The notes beneath the pieces are model-generated. The model saw only the letters and a list, made by a program, of their open reading frames with translations, was not told the origin of the DNA and made no database searches. Shown piece after piece: positions 17,272-30,524 of a DNA stretch of 43,445 nt (within the stretch, counting starts at the first letter, position 1; each line of letters begins with the position of its first letter). The position numbers were made by a program, and so were the translations under genes. The stretch comes from Caulobacter sp. CCH9-E1 (GTDB taxonomy: Bacteria; Pseudomonadota; Alphaproteobacteria; Caulobacterales; Caulobacteraceae): the NCBI RefSeq assembly GCF_001556515.1, contig NZ_LSJA01000055.1, positions 1-43,445 of the forward strand, in the 5' to 3' direction.

Positions 17272-18237
17272 ATGCAGGGTCTTGTCACGGTGTTCGGCGG
17301 CTCCGGTTTCGTGGGCGGCCAGGTCGTGCGGGCGCTCGCCAAGGCGGGCTACCGGGTGCGGGTGGCCGTTCGCCAGCCGAACCTCGCCTATCGCATGCGC
17401 ATGTTGGGCGACGTCGGCCAGATCGAGGTGGTCCAGGCCAATGTCCGCGTGCCGAGCTCCGTCGCCCGCGCGCTGGACGGCGCAGAGGCCTGCGTGAACC
17501 TGGTCGGCGTCCTCTGGGAGAGCGGCCGGCAGAAGTTCCAGTCGATCCACGCCATGGGCGCGCGCAATGTCGCCGAGGCCGCGGCCAAGGCTGGCGTGAA
17601 GCGCCTGGTCCACGTCAGCGCGATCGGCGCCGACATGAACGCCACCGCGAAATACGCCCGCTCGAAGGGCGAAGGCGAGGCCATCGTGCGCGCCGCCTTC
17701 CCGGGCGCGACGATCGTGCGCCCCTCGATCGTGTTCGGTCCCGAGGACGACTTCTTCAACCGCTTCGCCCAGATGGCCGCCCTGGCGCCGGTGATGCCGC
17801 TGGTCGGCGGCGACACCAAGTTCCAGCCGGTGTTCGTCGGCGACGTGGCGGCGGTGATCGCCAAGGCCGTCGCCAGCCCGGCCGCGGTCGGCGTGACCTA
17901 TGAGCTCGGCGGCCCGACCGTCTACACGATGCGCGAGATTCTCGAGCTGATCCTGACCGAGACGGGCCGCAATCGTCCGCTGCTCCCCGTGCCGTGGCCG
18001 ATCGCCGGCCTGATCGGGACTCTGGGCGATCTCCAGGCCTCGATCCTGCCGCTGGCCCCGCCACTCACGACGGATCAGGTCGAGATGCTGAAGAGCGACA
18101 ACATCGCCGCTCATGGCTTGCCTGGCCTCGTCGAGGCCGGCGTCGCGCCGACGGCGGTCGAGGCCGTGGTCCCGACCTATCTCTACCGCTACCGCAAGGG
18201 CGGCCAGTACGCCGAGACCCCGGCGGGCGCGTTCTAG
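17272..18237 (+). CDS. NAD(P)-binding epimerase-like protein (complex I NDUFA9-type)
   Basis: A 321-residue atypical short-chain dehydrogenase with an N-terminal Rossmann fold (VTVFGGSGFVGGQVVRAL at residues 5-22), followed by LDGAEACVNLVGVLWESG and a C-terminal domain. The family is close to eukaryotic complex-I subunit NDUFA9 and its alphaproteobacterial homologues, some annotated as ubiquinone-biosynthesis or complex-I-associated proteins. The SDR catalytic Tyr-x-x-x-Lys appears as YARSKGEGE, so some chemistry could remain. No substrate can be assigned. Of three clustered ATGs (17254, 17266, 17272) I prefer 17272, which has GAGGA 6 bases upstream. It converges on uppP. Confidence 0.87.
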   Translation: MQGLVTVFGGSGFVGGQVVRALAKAGYRVRVAVRQPNLAYRMRMLGDVGQIEVVQANVRVPSSVARALDGAEACVNLVGVLWESGRQKFQSIHAMGARNVAEAAAKAGVKRLVHVSAIGADMNATAKYARSKGEGEAIVRAAFPGATIVRPSIVFGPEDDFFNRFAQMAALAPVMPLVGGDTKFQPVFVGDVAAVIAKAVASPAAVGVTYELGGPTVYTMREILELILTETGRNRPLLPVPWPIAGLIGTLGDLQASILPLAPPLTTDQVEMLKSDNIAAHGLPGLVEAGVAPTAVEAVVPTYLYRYRKGGQYAETPAGAF

Positions 18238-18238
18238 C

Positions 18239-18292
18239 GTTCGCTCGGCAGCGAACAAGAAAAAGCGGTCGCCCCGCGGCGTCCGCTTTTTT
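18239..18292. terminator. Bidirectional terminator region between convergent genes
   Basis: Two stem-loops lie in tandem. GTTCGCT/AGCGAAC (18239-18256) is first. Then AAAAGCGG (18261-18268) pairs with CCGCTTTT (18283-18290), extended inside by CGCC/GGCG. The second is flanked by an A-run on the left and a T-run on the right, so it can end transcripts from the epimerase-like gene (plus) and uppP (minus). Confidence 0.85.
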
Positions 18293-18307
18293 GTTGTCCG
18301 CCGCTGA

Positions 18308-19108
18308 TCAGCGCGGAACGTACAGCAGCGCCAGGCCGATGACGCCCACGGCGATGCGCCAATAGGCGAACGGCGCGAAGCCGTGGCGCGTGATGAAGTT
18401 CAAGACCGTCTTGACGACGAAGACACCCGACACCAGAGCCGCCACGAAGCCCAGCCCGATCAAGCCCAGGTCGTTGGTGCTGAGCTGGTCGATGTTCTTG
18501 TAGAGGTCATAGGCGAAGGCGCCGGCCATGGTCGGCATGGCCAGGAAGAAGCTGAACTCGGCCGCCGAGCGCTTGTCGCATTTCAGCAGCAAGGCGCCGG
18601 CGATGGTCGCGCCGGAGCGAGACACGCCGGGCACCAGGGCCAGGCACTGGAAAAGGCCGATAATGAAGGCGGTTTTCAACGGATAGTCCGCCACGTCGGT
18701 GTAGCGCGGCTCGAACTTCATGCGATCCAGAGCCAACAGGATGAAACCGCCGATGATCAGGGTCGCGCAGACCAAGGCCGGCGTCTCGTAGAGCACGGTC
18801 TTGATGAAGTCGTGCGCGGCGACGCCGACAAACACCGCCGGGAGAAACGCCAGCAGAATGCCGATCACGAACCGACGGGAGCTGGGATCGGTCGGCAGGG
18901 TGGTCAGCAACCCCCACAGTCGACCGAAATAGACGCTTGTGATCGCCAGGATGGCGCCCAGCTGGATCAGCACCTGAAAGGTGTTGCCGGGACTGTGGAA
19001 GCCCAGGAAATGACCGACCAGAAGCAGGTGCCCCGTCGAGGAGACTGGTATGAATTCAGTCAGACCTTCGATCAGCCCGAGAATAAGTGCGATGAGCCAA
19101 TCTGGCAT
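18308..19108 (-). CDS. uppP: Undecaprenyl-diphosphate phosphatase
   Basis: UppP (BacA) removes a phosphate from undecaprenyl diphosphate, recycling the lipid carrier for peptidoglycan and surface-polysaccharide synthesis; overexpression confers bacitracin resistance in other bacteria. The 266-residue protein has about eight hydrophobic helices. The first catalytic motif is [14 protein letters not shown] (Glu14, Glu18, His27) and the second is [10 protein letters not shown] with its arginine. The ATG is preceded by AGGGGA at 6 bases. The 233-bp upstream region is shared with the divergent gltD and contains a 17-bp palindrome. Confidence 0.97.
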   Translation of the reverse strand: MPDWLIALILGLIEGLTEFIPVSSTGHLLLVGHFLGFHSPGNTFQVLIQLGAILAITSVYFGRLWGLLTTLPTDPSSRRFVIGILLAFLPAVFVGVAAHDFIKTVLYETPALVCATLIIGGFILLALDRMKFEPRYTDVADYPLKTAFIIGLFQCLALVPGVSRSGATIAGALLLKCDKRSAAEFSFFLAMPTMAGAFAYDLYKNIDQLSTNDLGLIGLGFVAALVSGVFVVKTVLNFITRHGFAPFAYWRIAVGVIGLALLYVPR

Positions 19109-19197
19109 GAAGGTCCCCTAGAGCGCTGCCCCTCCGGCGTGCGCCAAACATCGTAAACACGGCGTTAATCCACAAATTGGACTACTTTCCCCGCCTG

Positions 19198-19214
19198 TTG
19201 CGACGCGCTCGCAA
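19198..19214. promoter_or_regulatory. Perfect palindrome, candidate operator between uppP and gltD
   Basis: TTGCGACGCGCTCGCAA consists of TTGCGA and TCGCAA arms around CGCGC. It lies 90 bases upstream of uppP, 128 bases upstream of gltD and about 40 bases before the candidate gltD -35 box. The regulator is unknown. Confidence 0.4.
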
Positions 19215-19252
19215 TAACCGCAACGCGGCCAGGGATATATTTGTCTACATTT

Positions 19253-19285
19253 TTGACTAAGACATTCTTATTGCCCTAAAGAGTC
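19253..19285 (+). promoter_or_regulatory. Candidate gltD promoter with overlapping GANTC site
   Basis: TTGACTA (19253-19259), 15 bases, CCTAAAGA (19275-19282) resembles the housekeeping consensus. GAGTC (19281-19285), a potential CcrM methylation site, overlaps the end of the -10 element. The surrounding DNA is visibly AT-rich compared with the rest of the window. Confidence 0.4.
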
Positions 19286-19341
19286 CGTAAGACGCCCGCC
19301 AGAGCAATTTTTCTCCCGCCAGGGATGACGAGGGAAGTCGC

Positions 19342-20790
19342 ATGGCCGAGCGCATGCTGAAATTCATCACAGTGCCCCGCAAGACGCCCGAAAAGCGCGC
19401 GGCCGCCGAGCGTTCCGGCGACTTCCACGAGATCTACGCCGACTTCATCGACGCCAAGGCGGCCGAGCAGGCTTCGCGCTGTTCGCAATGCGGCGTGCCG
19501 TTCTGTCAGACCCACTGCCCGCTGCACAACAACATCCCCGACTGGCTACGAATGACGGCCGAGGGCCGCCTGGAAGAAGCCTACGCCCTGTCGCAGGCGA
19601 CCAATTCCATGCCGGAAGTCTGTGGCAGGATTTGCCCTCAAGATCGCCTGTGCGAAGGCAACTGCGTGATAGAGCAATCGGGTCACGGCACCGTGACGAT
19701 CGGCTCGGTCGAGCGCTACCTGACCGACAAGGCCTGGGAGAACGGCTGGGTGAAGCCGCTTGTGGCCGGCGAAGCGCGCGGCCAGTCGGTCGGCGTCATC
19801 GGCGCGGGCCCGGCGGGTCTCGCGGCCGCCGAGAAGCTGCGCGAAGCCGGCTATGACGTCACCGTCTATGACCGCCACGACCGCGCCGGCGGCCTGCTGA
19901 TCTACGGCATCCCCGGCTTCAAGCTGGAAAAGGACGTCGTCGAGCGACGCACCCAGCGCCTGGCCGATGGCGGAGTCGTCTTCAAGCTGGGCTTCGAGGT
20001 CGGCAAGGACGCCACGCTCGAAGACCTGCGCGCCCAGCACGACGCGGTGCTGATCGCCGTCGGCGTCTACGCCGCCCGCGACCTGACCGTTCCCGGCGGC
20101 GGCAGCAAGGGGGTCGTGCCCGCGCTCGACTATCTGATCACCTCCAACCGCCTGTCGCTGGGCGATAGCGTTCCGGCCTACGACTCCGGCGAGCTGAACG
20201 CCGAGGGCAAGGACGTGGTCGTGGTCGGCGGCGGCGACACCGCCATGGACTGCGTCCGCACGGCCATCCGCCAAGGCGCGGCCTCGGTCACCTGTCTCTA
20301 TCGCCGCGACAAGGCCAACATGCCCGGCTCGATGCGCGAAGTCGCCAACGCCGAGGAAGAAGGCGTGACCTTCGAATGGCTGGCCGCCCCGCGCGCCCTG
20401 TCCGGCGAGGCCGAGGCCGTCACCGGTGTGCGCGCCATCCGCATGCGCCTGGGCGCCCCGGACGCCTCGGGCCGCCAGAGCCCCGAGGAAATCCCGGGCG
20501 GCGACTTTGATCGTCCGGCCCAGCTGGTCGTGAAGGCGCTCGGCTTCGAGCCCGAGAACCTGCCCGAGCTGTGGTCGGCGCCGGACCTGAAGGTGACCCG
20601 CTGGGGCACAGTGAAGGCCGACGTCCGCAACCAGATGACCAATCTCGACGGCGTGTTCGCCGCCGGCGACATCGTGCGCGGCGCCTCGCTGGTCGTCTGG
20701 GCGATCAAGGACGGCCGCGACGCCGCCGACGCCATCCACCGCTACCTGCAGGCCAAGATCGGCGCGCCCGCGCTGATCGCGGCGGAATAA
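19342..20790 (+). CDS. gltD: Glutamate synthase (NADPH) small subunit
   Basis: GltD takes electrons from NADPH through FAD and two [4Fe-4S] clusters to GltB, which makes two glutamates from glutamine and 2-oxoglutarate. The 482-residue protein has the N-terminal cysteine cluster Cys47, Cys50, Cys55, Cys59 (CSQCGVPFCQTHC), a second set in CGRICPQDRLCEGNC, the FAD Rossmann motif VIGAGPAGLAAAEKL and the NADPH motif VVGGGDTAMDC. The C-terminal AAGDIVRGASLVVWAI closes the FAD site. The ATG has GAGGGA upstream. gltB follows after 18 bases, so the pair is one operon in the order D-B. Confidence 0.97.
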   Translation: MAERMLKFITVPRKTPEKRAAAERSGDFHEIYADFIDAKAAEQASRCSQCGVPFCQTHCPLHNNIPDWLRMTAEGRLEEAYALSQATNSMPEVCGRICPQDRLCEGNCVIEQSGHGTVTIGSVERYLTDKAWENGWVKPLVAGEARGQSVGVIGAGPAGLAAAEKLREAGYDVTVYDRHDRAGGLLIYGIPGFKLEKDVVERRTQRLADGGVVFKLGFEVGKDATLEDLRAQHDAVLIAVGVYAARDLTVPGGGSKGVVPALDYLITSNRLSLGDSVPAYDSGELNAEGKDVVVVGGGDTAMDCVRTAIRQGAASVTCLYRRDKANMPGSMREVANAEEEGVTFEWLAAPRALSGEAEAVTGVRAIRMRLGAPDASGRQSPEEIPGGDFDRPAQLVVKALGFEPENLPELWSAPDLKVTRWGTVKADVRNQMTNLDGVFAAGDIVRGASLVVWAIKDGRDAADAIHRYLQAKIGAPALIAAE

Positions 20791-20808
20791 GAGAGAGGAA
20801 CCAAGACC

Positions 20809-25332
<4,524 letters not shown>

Positions 25333-25356
25333 TCGCTTTAAGCGTTGAAGATGGAG

Positions 25357-25398
25357 CCGCCGCGAGAGCCTGACCGGCTTTCGCGGCGGTTTTCGTTT
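25357..25398 (+). terminator. Intrinsic terminator after gltB
   Basis: CCGCCGCGA (25357-25365) pairs with TCGCGGCGG (25381-25389), with an inner AGCC/GGCT helix, followed by TTTTCGTTT. It begins 25 bases after the gltB stop and its T-tract abuts the 3' end of the convergent DUF4239 gene. Confidence 0.9.
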
Positions 25399-26198
25399 CA
25401 GCGCAACGCCCGAAGCCTCGCGGCCTCCAGAGCCTTCAAGCCCTCGAGGGCGCGGACGAACGGCGCCTGGGAGATCGTCACCGAGCCCGCGCGCGGCCGA
25501 TCGAGATCCAGGATCAGGGTGACCGCTAAAGAGACCAGGACGAACAAGGCCAGTGACGCCACCATGTGCCGTCGCCCGGCGGAGGCCATACCGTAACCCA
25601 GCATCGCCGCCGCGACCCAGGCATAGACGACTAGAGAGCGAAGGATCGCGTCGGGCACGTGCGCCTCCAGCGCCGCCTGGCGCGAGGAGGCCAGATCGAA
25701 CAGCTCGTTGGTGGTCTCCAGCAACGCGGGATTGATCGTCGCGGCCGGCGCGGCGCGCACGGCCGGCATGAGATCGGCCCAGAGCCGCGCCTGCAGGGCG
25801 TCCGTCTCCGCCTCGGCGGCGGCGAGCTTTTGGCGGTCCTCGCCGGCGGCGAAGAAGTCCTGGCGCGCCTGACCATAGGCCACGACGCCCTGGCTCAGCC
25901 GGCCACGGAACGGCTCGTCCAACGCCTGGACGCGCAGGTAGGTGGTCGAAAGCGCATTGGCCTCCTCCAGGACCAACGCGCGACGCGCCTCGTAGCGATC
26001 CGAGGCCATCGAGAAGGTGAAGGCGATCAAGAGGCCCAGCAGCGCCAAGGCCGCCGACAGCAGATGCCCAGCGCCCATCGTCTCGTCGCTTGCGCCCATG
26101 CGCCGCCCGCAGCGATAGCCGATCTCCTGCATCAACAGCAGGCTGGCGGCCAAGACGGCTCCCAGCAGCGGAAGCGGCAAGGCGGACAGGTTGATCAT
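25398..26198 (-). CDS. DUF4239 (bestrophin-like) membrane protein
   Basis: A 266-residue inner-membrane protein of the DUF4239 type. Hydrophobic helices lie at about residues 7-25 (PLPLLGAVLAASLLLMQEIG), 44-64 (LLSAALALLGLLIAFTFSM), 187-205 and 213-232. The long soluble middle (about 65-180) opens with the family signature SDRYEARRALVLEEANALSTTYLR. Its function is unknown; distant similarity to bestrophin anion channels is family-level knowledge. The gene stands alone, converging on gltB and divergent from the DNA ligase gene, and both flanks are short. Confidence 0.8.
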   Translation of the reverse strand: MINLSALPLPLLGAVLAASLLLMQEIGYRCGRRMGASDETMGAGHLLSAALALLGLLIAFTFSMASDRYEARRALVLEEANALSTTYLRVQALDEPFRGRLSQGVVAYGQARQDFFAAGEDRQKLAAAEAETDALQARLWADLMPAVRAAPAATINPALLETTNELFDLASSRQAALEAHVPDAILRSLVVYAWVAAAMLGYGMASAGRRHMVASLALFVLVSLAVTLILDLDRPRAGSVTISQAPFVRALEGLKALEAARLRALR

Positions 26199-26330
26199 GG
26201 CGGCCTCCGACCCATGTTCCTCGGACTACAGGTCAAGCTTGGACTTCTGGCAAGCGCCTGGGACCTTGCGCGCGGGGCGCTGAAGCCGCGTTATGCGGCG
26301 GGCTGAACGAACGGAGCCGTCCGACATTCC

Positions 26331-27941
26331 ATGTCCATGCGCGCCTTCGCCCACCTGCTCGACCGGCTGTCCCTGACCAGTTCGCGCAACGCCAAGCTGA
26401 CGTTGATCGAGGACCACCTGCGCCAGACGCCGGACCCCGATCGCGGTTACGCCCTGGCGGCGCTGACCGGCGCGCTGTCATTCAACGCCGCCAAGCCAGC
26501 CTTCATCCGCAAGGCGGTCGAGGCGCGGATGGACGCCCAGTTGTTCGGCTGGTCCTACGACTATGTCGGAGACTTGGCCGAGACCGTCGCCCTGGTCTGG
26601 CCCGCCAAGCTCGGCGCGAACCGGCCACCCGAGCTCTCCGAGGTGATCGACGCCCTGCACTCCACCTCCCGCGCCGAGGTCCAGCGGCTGATCGAGGGGT
26701 GGCTCGACGCCTTGGACCCCGACGGCCGCTGGGCCTTGCTGAAGCTGATGACCGGCGGCCTGCGCGTCGGCGTTTCCTCGCGCCTGGCCAAGCAGGCCTG
26801 CGCCAATTTCGGCGGCGTCGAGATCGGCGAGATCGAAGAGGTCTGGCACGCGATGAGCCCGCCCTATGGCGACCTCTTCGCCTGGCTGGAAGGGCGCTCG
26901 GAGCGCCCCTCGCCCGACGCGCCGGGACGCTTCCGGCCGGTGATGCTGGCCCAGCCGATCGACGAGGCCGTCGACTTCGCCAAGCTCGATCCGGCGGACT
27001 ACATCGCCGAGTGGAAATGGGACGGCATCCGGGTTCAGGCGGTCAGCGAACGGGGTGGGCGCAAGCTCTACACCCGCACCGGCGACGACATCTCCGCCAG
27101 CTTTCCCGACGTGATTGACGCCCTGGACTTCGAAGGCGCGATCGATGGCGAGCTGCTGGTCCTGCGCGACGGCGCCCTGGCCCCGTTCGGCGACCTGCAG
27201 CAGCGTCTGAACCGCAAGACCGTGGACGGCAAGCAGCTGGCGAATTTCCCCGCCGGGATCCGGGCCTATGACTTGCTTCTGGACGGCGAGGAGGATCTGC
27301 GCGCCCTCCCCTTCGTCGAGCGGCGGGCTCGCTTGGAGACCTTCGTCGGCCGTCTCAAGACCCGTCGGATCGACCTGTCCCCTCTGCAGCCCTTCGGAAC
27401 TTGGGAAGAACTGGCCGCGCTGCGCCTGGATCCGCCCGAAGGCGACGCCCGCCTCTCCGAGGGGCTGATGCTCAAGCGCCGTGACAGCGTCTACGAGCCG
27501 GGCCGCCCGAAGGGCCCCTGGTTCAAGTGGAAGCGGGACCCGCACCTGATCGACGCGGTGTTGATGTACGCCCAGCGCGGCCACGGCAAGCGCTCGAGCT
27601 TCTATTCCGACTACACCTTCGGCGTCTGGCGCGAGGACGAGGAGGGGCGTCGAAACCTCACCCCGGTCGGCAAGGCCTATTTCGGCTTCACGGACGAGGA
27701 GCTGAAGCAGATCGACAAGTTCGTCCGCGACCATACGATCGAGCGGTTCGGTCCCGTGCGCTCGGTGCGCGCCGACCTTGAGTTCGGCCTTGTGTTCGAG
27801 GTCGCCTTCGAGGGCCTGCAGCGCTCGACCCGCCACAAATCGGGCGTGGCGATGCGCTTCCCGCGCATCAACCGAATCCGCTGGGACAAGCCCTCTCGCG
27901 AAGCCGATGAACTCGCGACACTGGAGGCGATGCTCGACTAG
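26331..27941 (+). CDS. ATP-dependent DNA ligase (PP_1105-type)
   Basis: A 536-residue ATP-dependent ligase that seals nicks through an enzyme-AMP intermediate. The N-terminal DNA-binding helical domain spans about residues 1-190. The nucleotidyltransferase domain begins with the adenylated lysine Lys229 in EWKWDGIRVQ (motif I), followed by YTRTGDDIS, IDGELLVL (motif IIIa/IV region) and GLMLKRRDSVYEPGRPKGPWFKWKR (motifs IV-V). The OB-fold closes the protein. Family members usually sit beside an Lhr-type helicase and two nucleases in a DNA-repair cluster. None of those genes is present here, so this copy is solitary. ATG codons at 26331 and 26337 are both possible; relatives start at the second (MRAFAHLL). 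Confidence 0.93.
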   Translation: MSMRAFAHLLDRLSLTSSRNAKLTLIEDHLRQTPDPDRGYALAALTGALSFNAAKPAFIRKAVEARMDAQLFGWSYDYVGDLAETVALVWPAKLGANRPPELSEVIDALHSTSRAEVQRLIEGWLDALDPDGRWALLKLMTGGLRVGVSSRLAKQACANFGGVEIGEIEEVWHAMSPPYGDLFAWLEGRSERPSPDAPGRFRPVMLAQPIDEAVDFAKLDPADYIAEWKWDGIRVQAVSERGGRKLYTRTGDDISASFPDVIDALDFEGAIDGELLVLRDGALAPFGDLQQRLNRKTVDGKQLANFPAGIRAYDLLLDGEEDLRALPFVERRARLETFVGRLKTRRIDLSPLQPFGTWEELAALRLDPPEGDARLSEGLMLKRRDSVYEPGRPKGPWFKWKRDPHLIDAVLMYAQRGHGKRSSFYSDYTFGVWREDEEGRRNLTPVGKAYFGFTDEELKQIDKFVRDHTIERFGPVRSVRADLEFGLVFEVAFEGLQRSTRHKSGVAMRFPRINRIRWDKPSREADELATLEAMLD

Positions 27942-27958
27942 GCGATGGGGCCTGGGCG

Positions 27959-27968
27959 CCTATATAGG
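27959..27968 (+). promoter_or_regulatory. Palindromic TATA element before the MFS gene
   Basis: CCTATATAGG is a perfect 10-bp palindrome inside the larger imperfect repeat GGCGCCTATATAGGCCGCC, 62 bases before the MFS ATG. It could be a -10 element or a small operator. I see no clear -35 box. Confidence 0.3.
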
Positions 27969-28030
27969 CCGCCAAGCGTCGTCTCGCGTCGCGGCCGGAT
28001 CGGCCGCCAGGCGCTCGCCCGGAGTCTCGC

Positions 28031-29218
28031 ATGACCCAAGCCTCGGAAGCCGGCGGACTGAGCCGTGGCCTGACCCTCGCCATGGCGACCGCCACGGGGA
28101 TCGGCGTCGCCAACATCTACTATAACCAGCCGATGCTGGGCCTGATGCTGCGCGACGTGCCCAGCGGGCTGACCACCATGGTCCCGACCGCCACGCAGCT
28201 GGGCTACGCCGCGGGCCTGTTTCTGCTGGTCCCGTTGGGCGACCTGGTCGAGCGACGCCGGCTGATCGTGCTGCAGTTCCTGGCCCTGGCGGTCGCGCTC
28301 GTCGCGGCGGCGATCGCTCCGACGGCGGGTCTGATGATCCTGACATCGCTGTTTGTTGGCGCGGCCTCGACCGTCGCTCAACAGATCGTCCCGTTCGCCG
28401 CCCACCTGTCCTCGCCAGAGCGACGCGGCGCGACGGTCGGAACGGTCATGGCCGGCCTGCTATGCGGCATCCTGCTGAGCCGGACGCTCGCCGGCTTCGT
28501 CGCCGAGCACGCTGGCTGGCGGGCGATGTTCTGGCTGGGCGCGCCCATGGCCCTGGCCGCCGGCGCCTGGATGGCCGCGAAGCTGCCGCGCAGCCATCCG
28601 CAAGCGGGGCTGTCCTACGGCGCCTTGCTGGCCTCGCTGGGGCGGCTTTGGACCGAATTCGGCGCCCTGCGCCTCGCCGTGGTCACCCAGGCCCTTCTGT
28701 TCGCGACCTTCACGGCCTTTTGGACAACCCTGGCCCTGCGCCTTCAGGAGCCGCGCTTCCATCTCGGCGCCGACGTCGCCGGCCTGTTCGGTGTGATCGG
28801 CGCCGTGGGCATTCTGGCCGCGCCCTTGGCGGGCCGTATCGCCGACAAGCGCGGTCCGCGCCCGATCATCGCCCTGGGCGCTGGCTTGGCGCTGGTCTCG
28901 TGGCTGGTCTTTGGCCTGTGGACCGCGATCCCGGGGCTGGTCGTCGGCGTGATCCTGCTGGACTTCGCGGTGCAGAGCGCCCTCGTCTCCAACCAGCATG
29001 TCGTCTACGCGCTGCGGCCCGAAGCCCGCTCGCGGATCAACACCGTCTTCATGGGCGGCATGTTCCTGGGCGGCGCGGCCGGCTCCGCGGCCGCGGCCTT
29101 CGCCTGGAAGAGCGCGGGCTGGACCGGTGTCTGCGCCCTGGGCGTGAGCCTGACGGCGGCGGCCACCGTTCTTCAACTGGTCAACCTCGCCCGCCGCCGA
29201 GCGCTGAAGGCCGCTTAG
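28031..29218 (+). CDS. MFS transporter
   Basis: A 395-residue major facilitator superfamily protein with about 12 hydrophobic helices, inner membrane. The N-terminus has the subfamily signature [13 protein letters not shown] in helix 1, the loop-2-3 motif [16 protein letters not shown] and its C-half counterpart [18 protein letters not shown]. Relatives are annotated as putative drug or metabolite exporters; I cannot name the substrate. It starts 89 bases after the ligase gene. Its stop codon overlaps the stop of the convergent aminotransferase gene (29215-29218). Confidence 0.92.
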   Translation: MTQASEAGGLSRGLTLAMATATGIGVANIYYNQPMLGLMLRDVPSGLTTMVPTATQLGYAAGLFLLVPLGDLVERRRLIVLQFLALAVALVAAAIAPTAGLMILTSLFVGAASTVAQQIVPFAAHLSSPERRGATVGTVMAGLLCGILLSRTLAGFVAEHAGWRAMFWLGAPMALAAGAWMAAKLPRSHPQAGLSYGALLASLGRLWTEFGALRLAVVTQALLFATFTAFWTTLALRLQEPRFHLGADVAGLFGVIGAVGILAAPLAGRIADKRGPRPIIALGAGLALVSWLVFGLWTAIPGLVVGVILLDFAVQSALVSNQHVVYALRPEARSRINTVFMGGMFLGGAAGSAAAAFAWKSAGWTGVCALGVSLTAAATVLQLVNLARRRALKAA

Positions 29219-30375
29219 GCCCCGAACGACTGGATCGCGTCAATGATCTTCCGCTGGTCGGCTTCGCCCAGATAGGGGTGCATCGGCAGGGCCAACACGG
29301 TCTCGGCCTTAGCCTCCGTGACCGGCAGGCCGCCCGCGCCGCGCGGGAAGGCCGCGTAGGGGGCCTGCACGTGCATCGGCACCGGATAGTAGACGGCGGT
29401 CGGGATCCCTTGAGCCTTCAGATGCGCGGCCAGACCGTCACGATCACGGTGCTCGATCACATACTGAGCCCAGACCGAAACGCCGCCTTCGATCACCGCC
29501 GGCGTCGAGATCACCGCGCCCTTCAGGCCCTCGGCGTAGCGGTTGGCCACGACCTGCCGCAGCGCGATCTCCTCGGCGAAGATCGCCAGCTTCTCGATCA
29601 GGATCGCGGCTTGGATCGTATCCAGGCGCGAGTTCATGCCGATACGGGTGTTCAGATATTTCGGGTCGTGATCGAAGGTCTTGCCCGCCAGGTCCGGGCC
29701 GACGGCCTTGCCGTGGACGCGGTAGCTGTCCATCAGGTCCCAGAGGGTGGCGTCATTGGTCAGCACCGCGCCGCCGTCGCCGTAACAGCCCAGCGGCTTG
29801 GCCGGAAAGAAGCTGGTGGTGGCGACGTCCGCCCAGTGCAGCGGATGCTTGCCATCCAGCGTGCAGCCGAAGCCCTGAGCGCTGTCAGCGATCAGCTTCA
29901 GGCCTTCGCGATCGCAGATGGCCTTGATCGCCGGATAATCGGCGGGTTGGCCGAAAAGGTCGACGGCGATGACGACCTTGGGCGTCAGCCTGCCCTCGGT
30001 CTTCACGCCGGCGATGGCGGCTTCCAGCTTGGCCGGGTCGAGATTGTAGGTATCCGGCAGGACGTCGACGAACACCGGTGTGGCGCCGACCCACGGCACG
30101 ACTTCCGGCGTCGCCGCGAAGGTGAAGGACGGACAGAACACCGCGTCGCCCGGACCGACGTTCCAGGCCATCAGCGGTAAGGCGATCGCGTCGGTGCCGT
30201 TGGCGCAGGACAGGGCCCGCTTGGCCTGGCCGAACTCGGCGAGCTTGGCCTCGAACTCCCGCACCTGCGGGCCCATGACATAGGCGCCGCTGTCCAGCAC
30301 CTTGGCGATGGCGGCGTCGATCTTGTCGCGGATCCGGCGCTGCTGCGCGCCGAGGTCGATGAAGGGCATGCTCAT
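29215..30375 (-). CDS. DegT/DnrJ/EryC1/StrS sugar aminotransferase (WbpE-like)
   Basis: A PLP-dependent nucleotide-sugar aminotransferase of 386 residues that adds an amino group to a keto-sugar on a nucleotide carrier. The PLP lysine is Lys193 in [18 protein letters not shown]; the ring-nitrogen aspartate is Asp164 in [10 protein letters not shown]. The [14 protein letters not shown] segment and [20 protein letters not shown] closely resemble WbpE/WlbC enzymes (3-amino group on UDP-GlcNAcA derivatives), as I recall them, rather than perosamine synthases. The ATG at 30375 (or 30369) gives the family start MPFIDL; the longer in-frame start at 30417 is unlikely. It points to amino-sugar synthesis for LPS or capsule, but its partner dehydrogenase and N-acetyltransferase are not next to it. 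Confidence 0.93.
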   Translation of the reverse strand: MSMPFIDLGAQQRRIRDKIDAAIAKVLDSGAYVMGPQVREFEAKLAEFGQAKRALSCANGTDAIALPLMAWNVGPGDAVFCPSFTFAATPEVVPWVGATPVFVDVLPDTYNLDPAKLEAAIAGVKTEGRLTPKVVIAVDLFGQPADYPAIKAICDREGLKLIADSAQGFGCTLDGKHPLHWADVATTSFFPAKPLGCYGDGGAVLTNDATLWDLMDSYRVHGKAVGPDLAGKTFDHDPKYLNTRIGMNSRLDTIQAAILIEKLAIFAEEIALRQVVANRYAEGLKGAVISTPAVIEGGVSVWAQYVIEHRDRDGLAAHLKAQGIPTAVYYPVPMHVQAPYAAFPRGAGGLPVTEAKAETVLALPMHPYLGEADQRKIIDAIQSFGA

Positions 30376-30524
30376 GGGCGGCGCTCTTAGTCTTCGTTCA
30401 GGGCGAATTCGAGCCAATTGATGTAACCGACTGTTTCCACTGGCTTGACCCGCCGCTCCGAAGCGGAACCATAGGCCCAGCCGCGCCGTTGCCCGAACGC
30501 GCGGGGGCGCCTATCGAGACCTTC

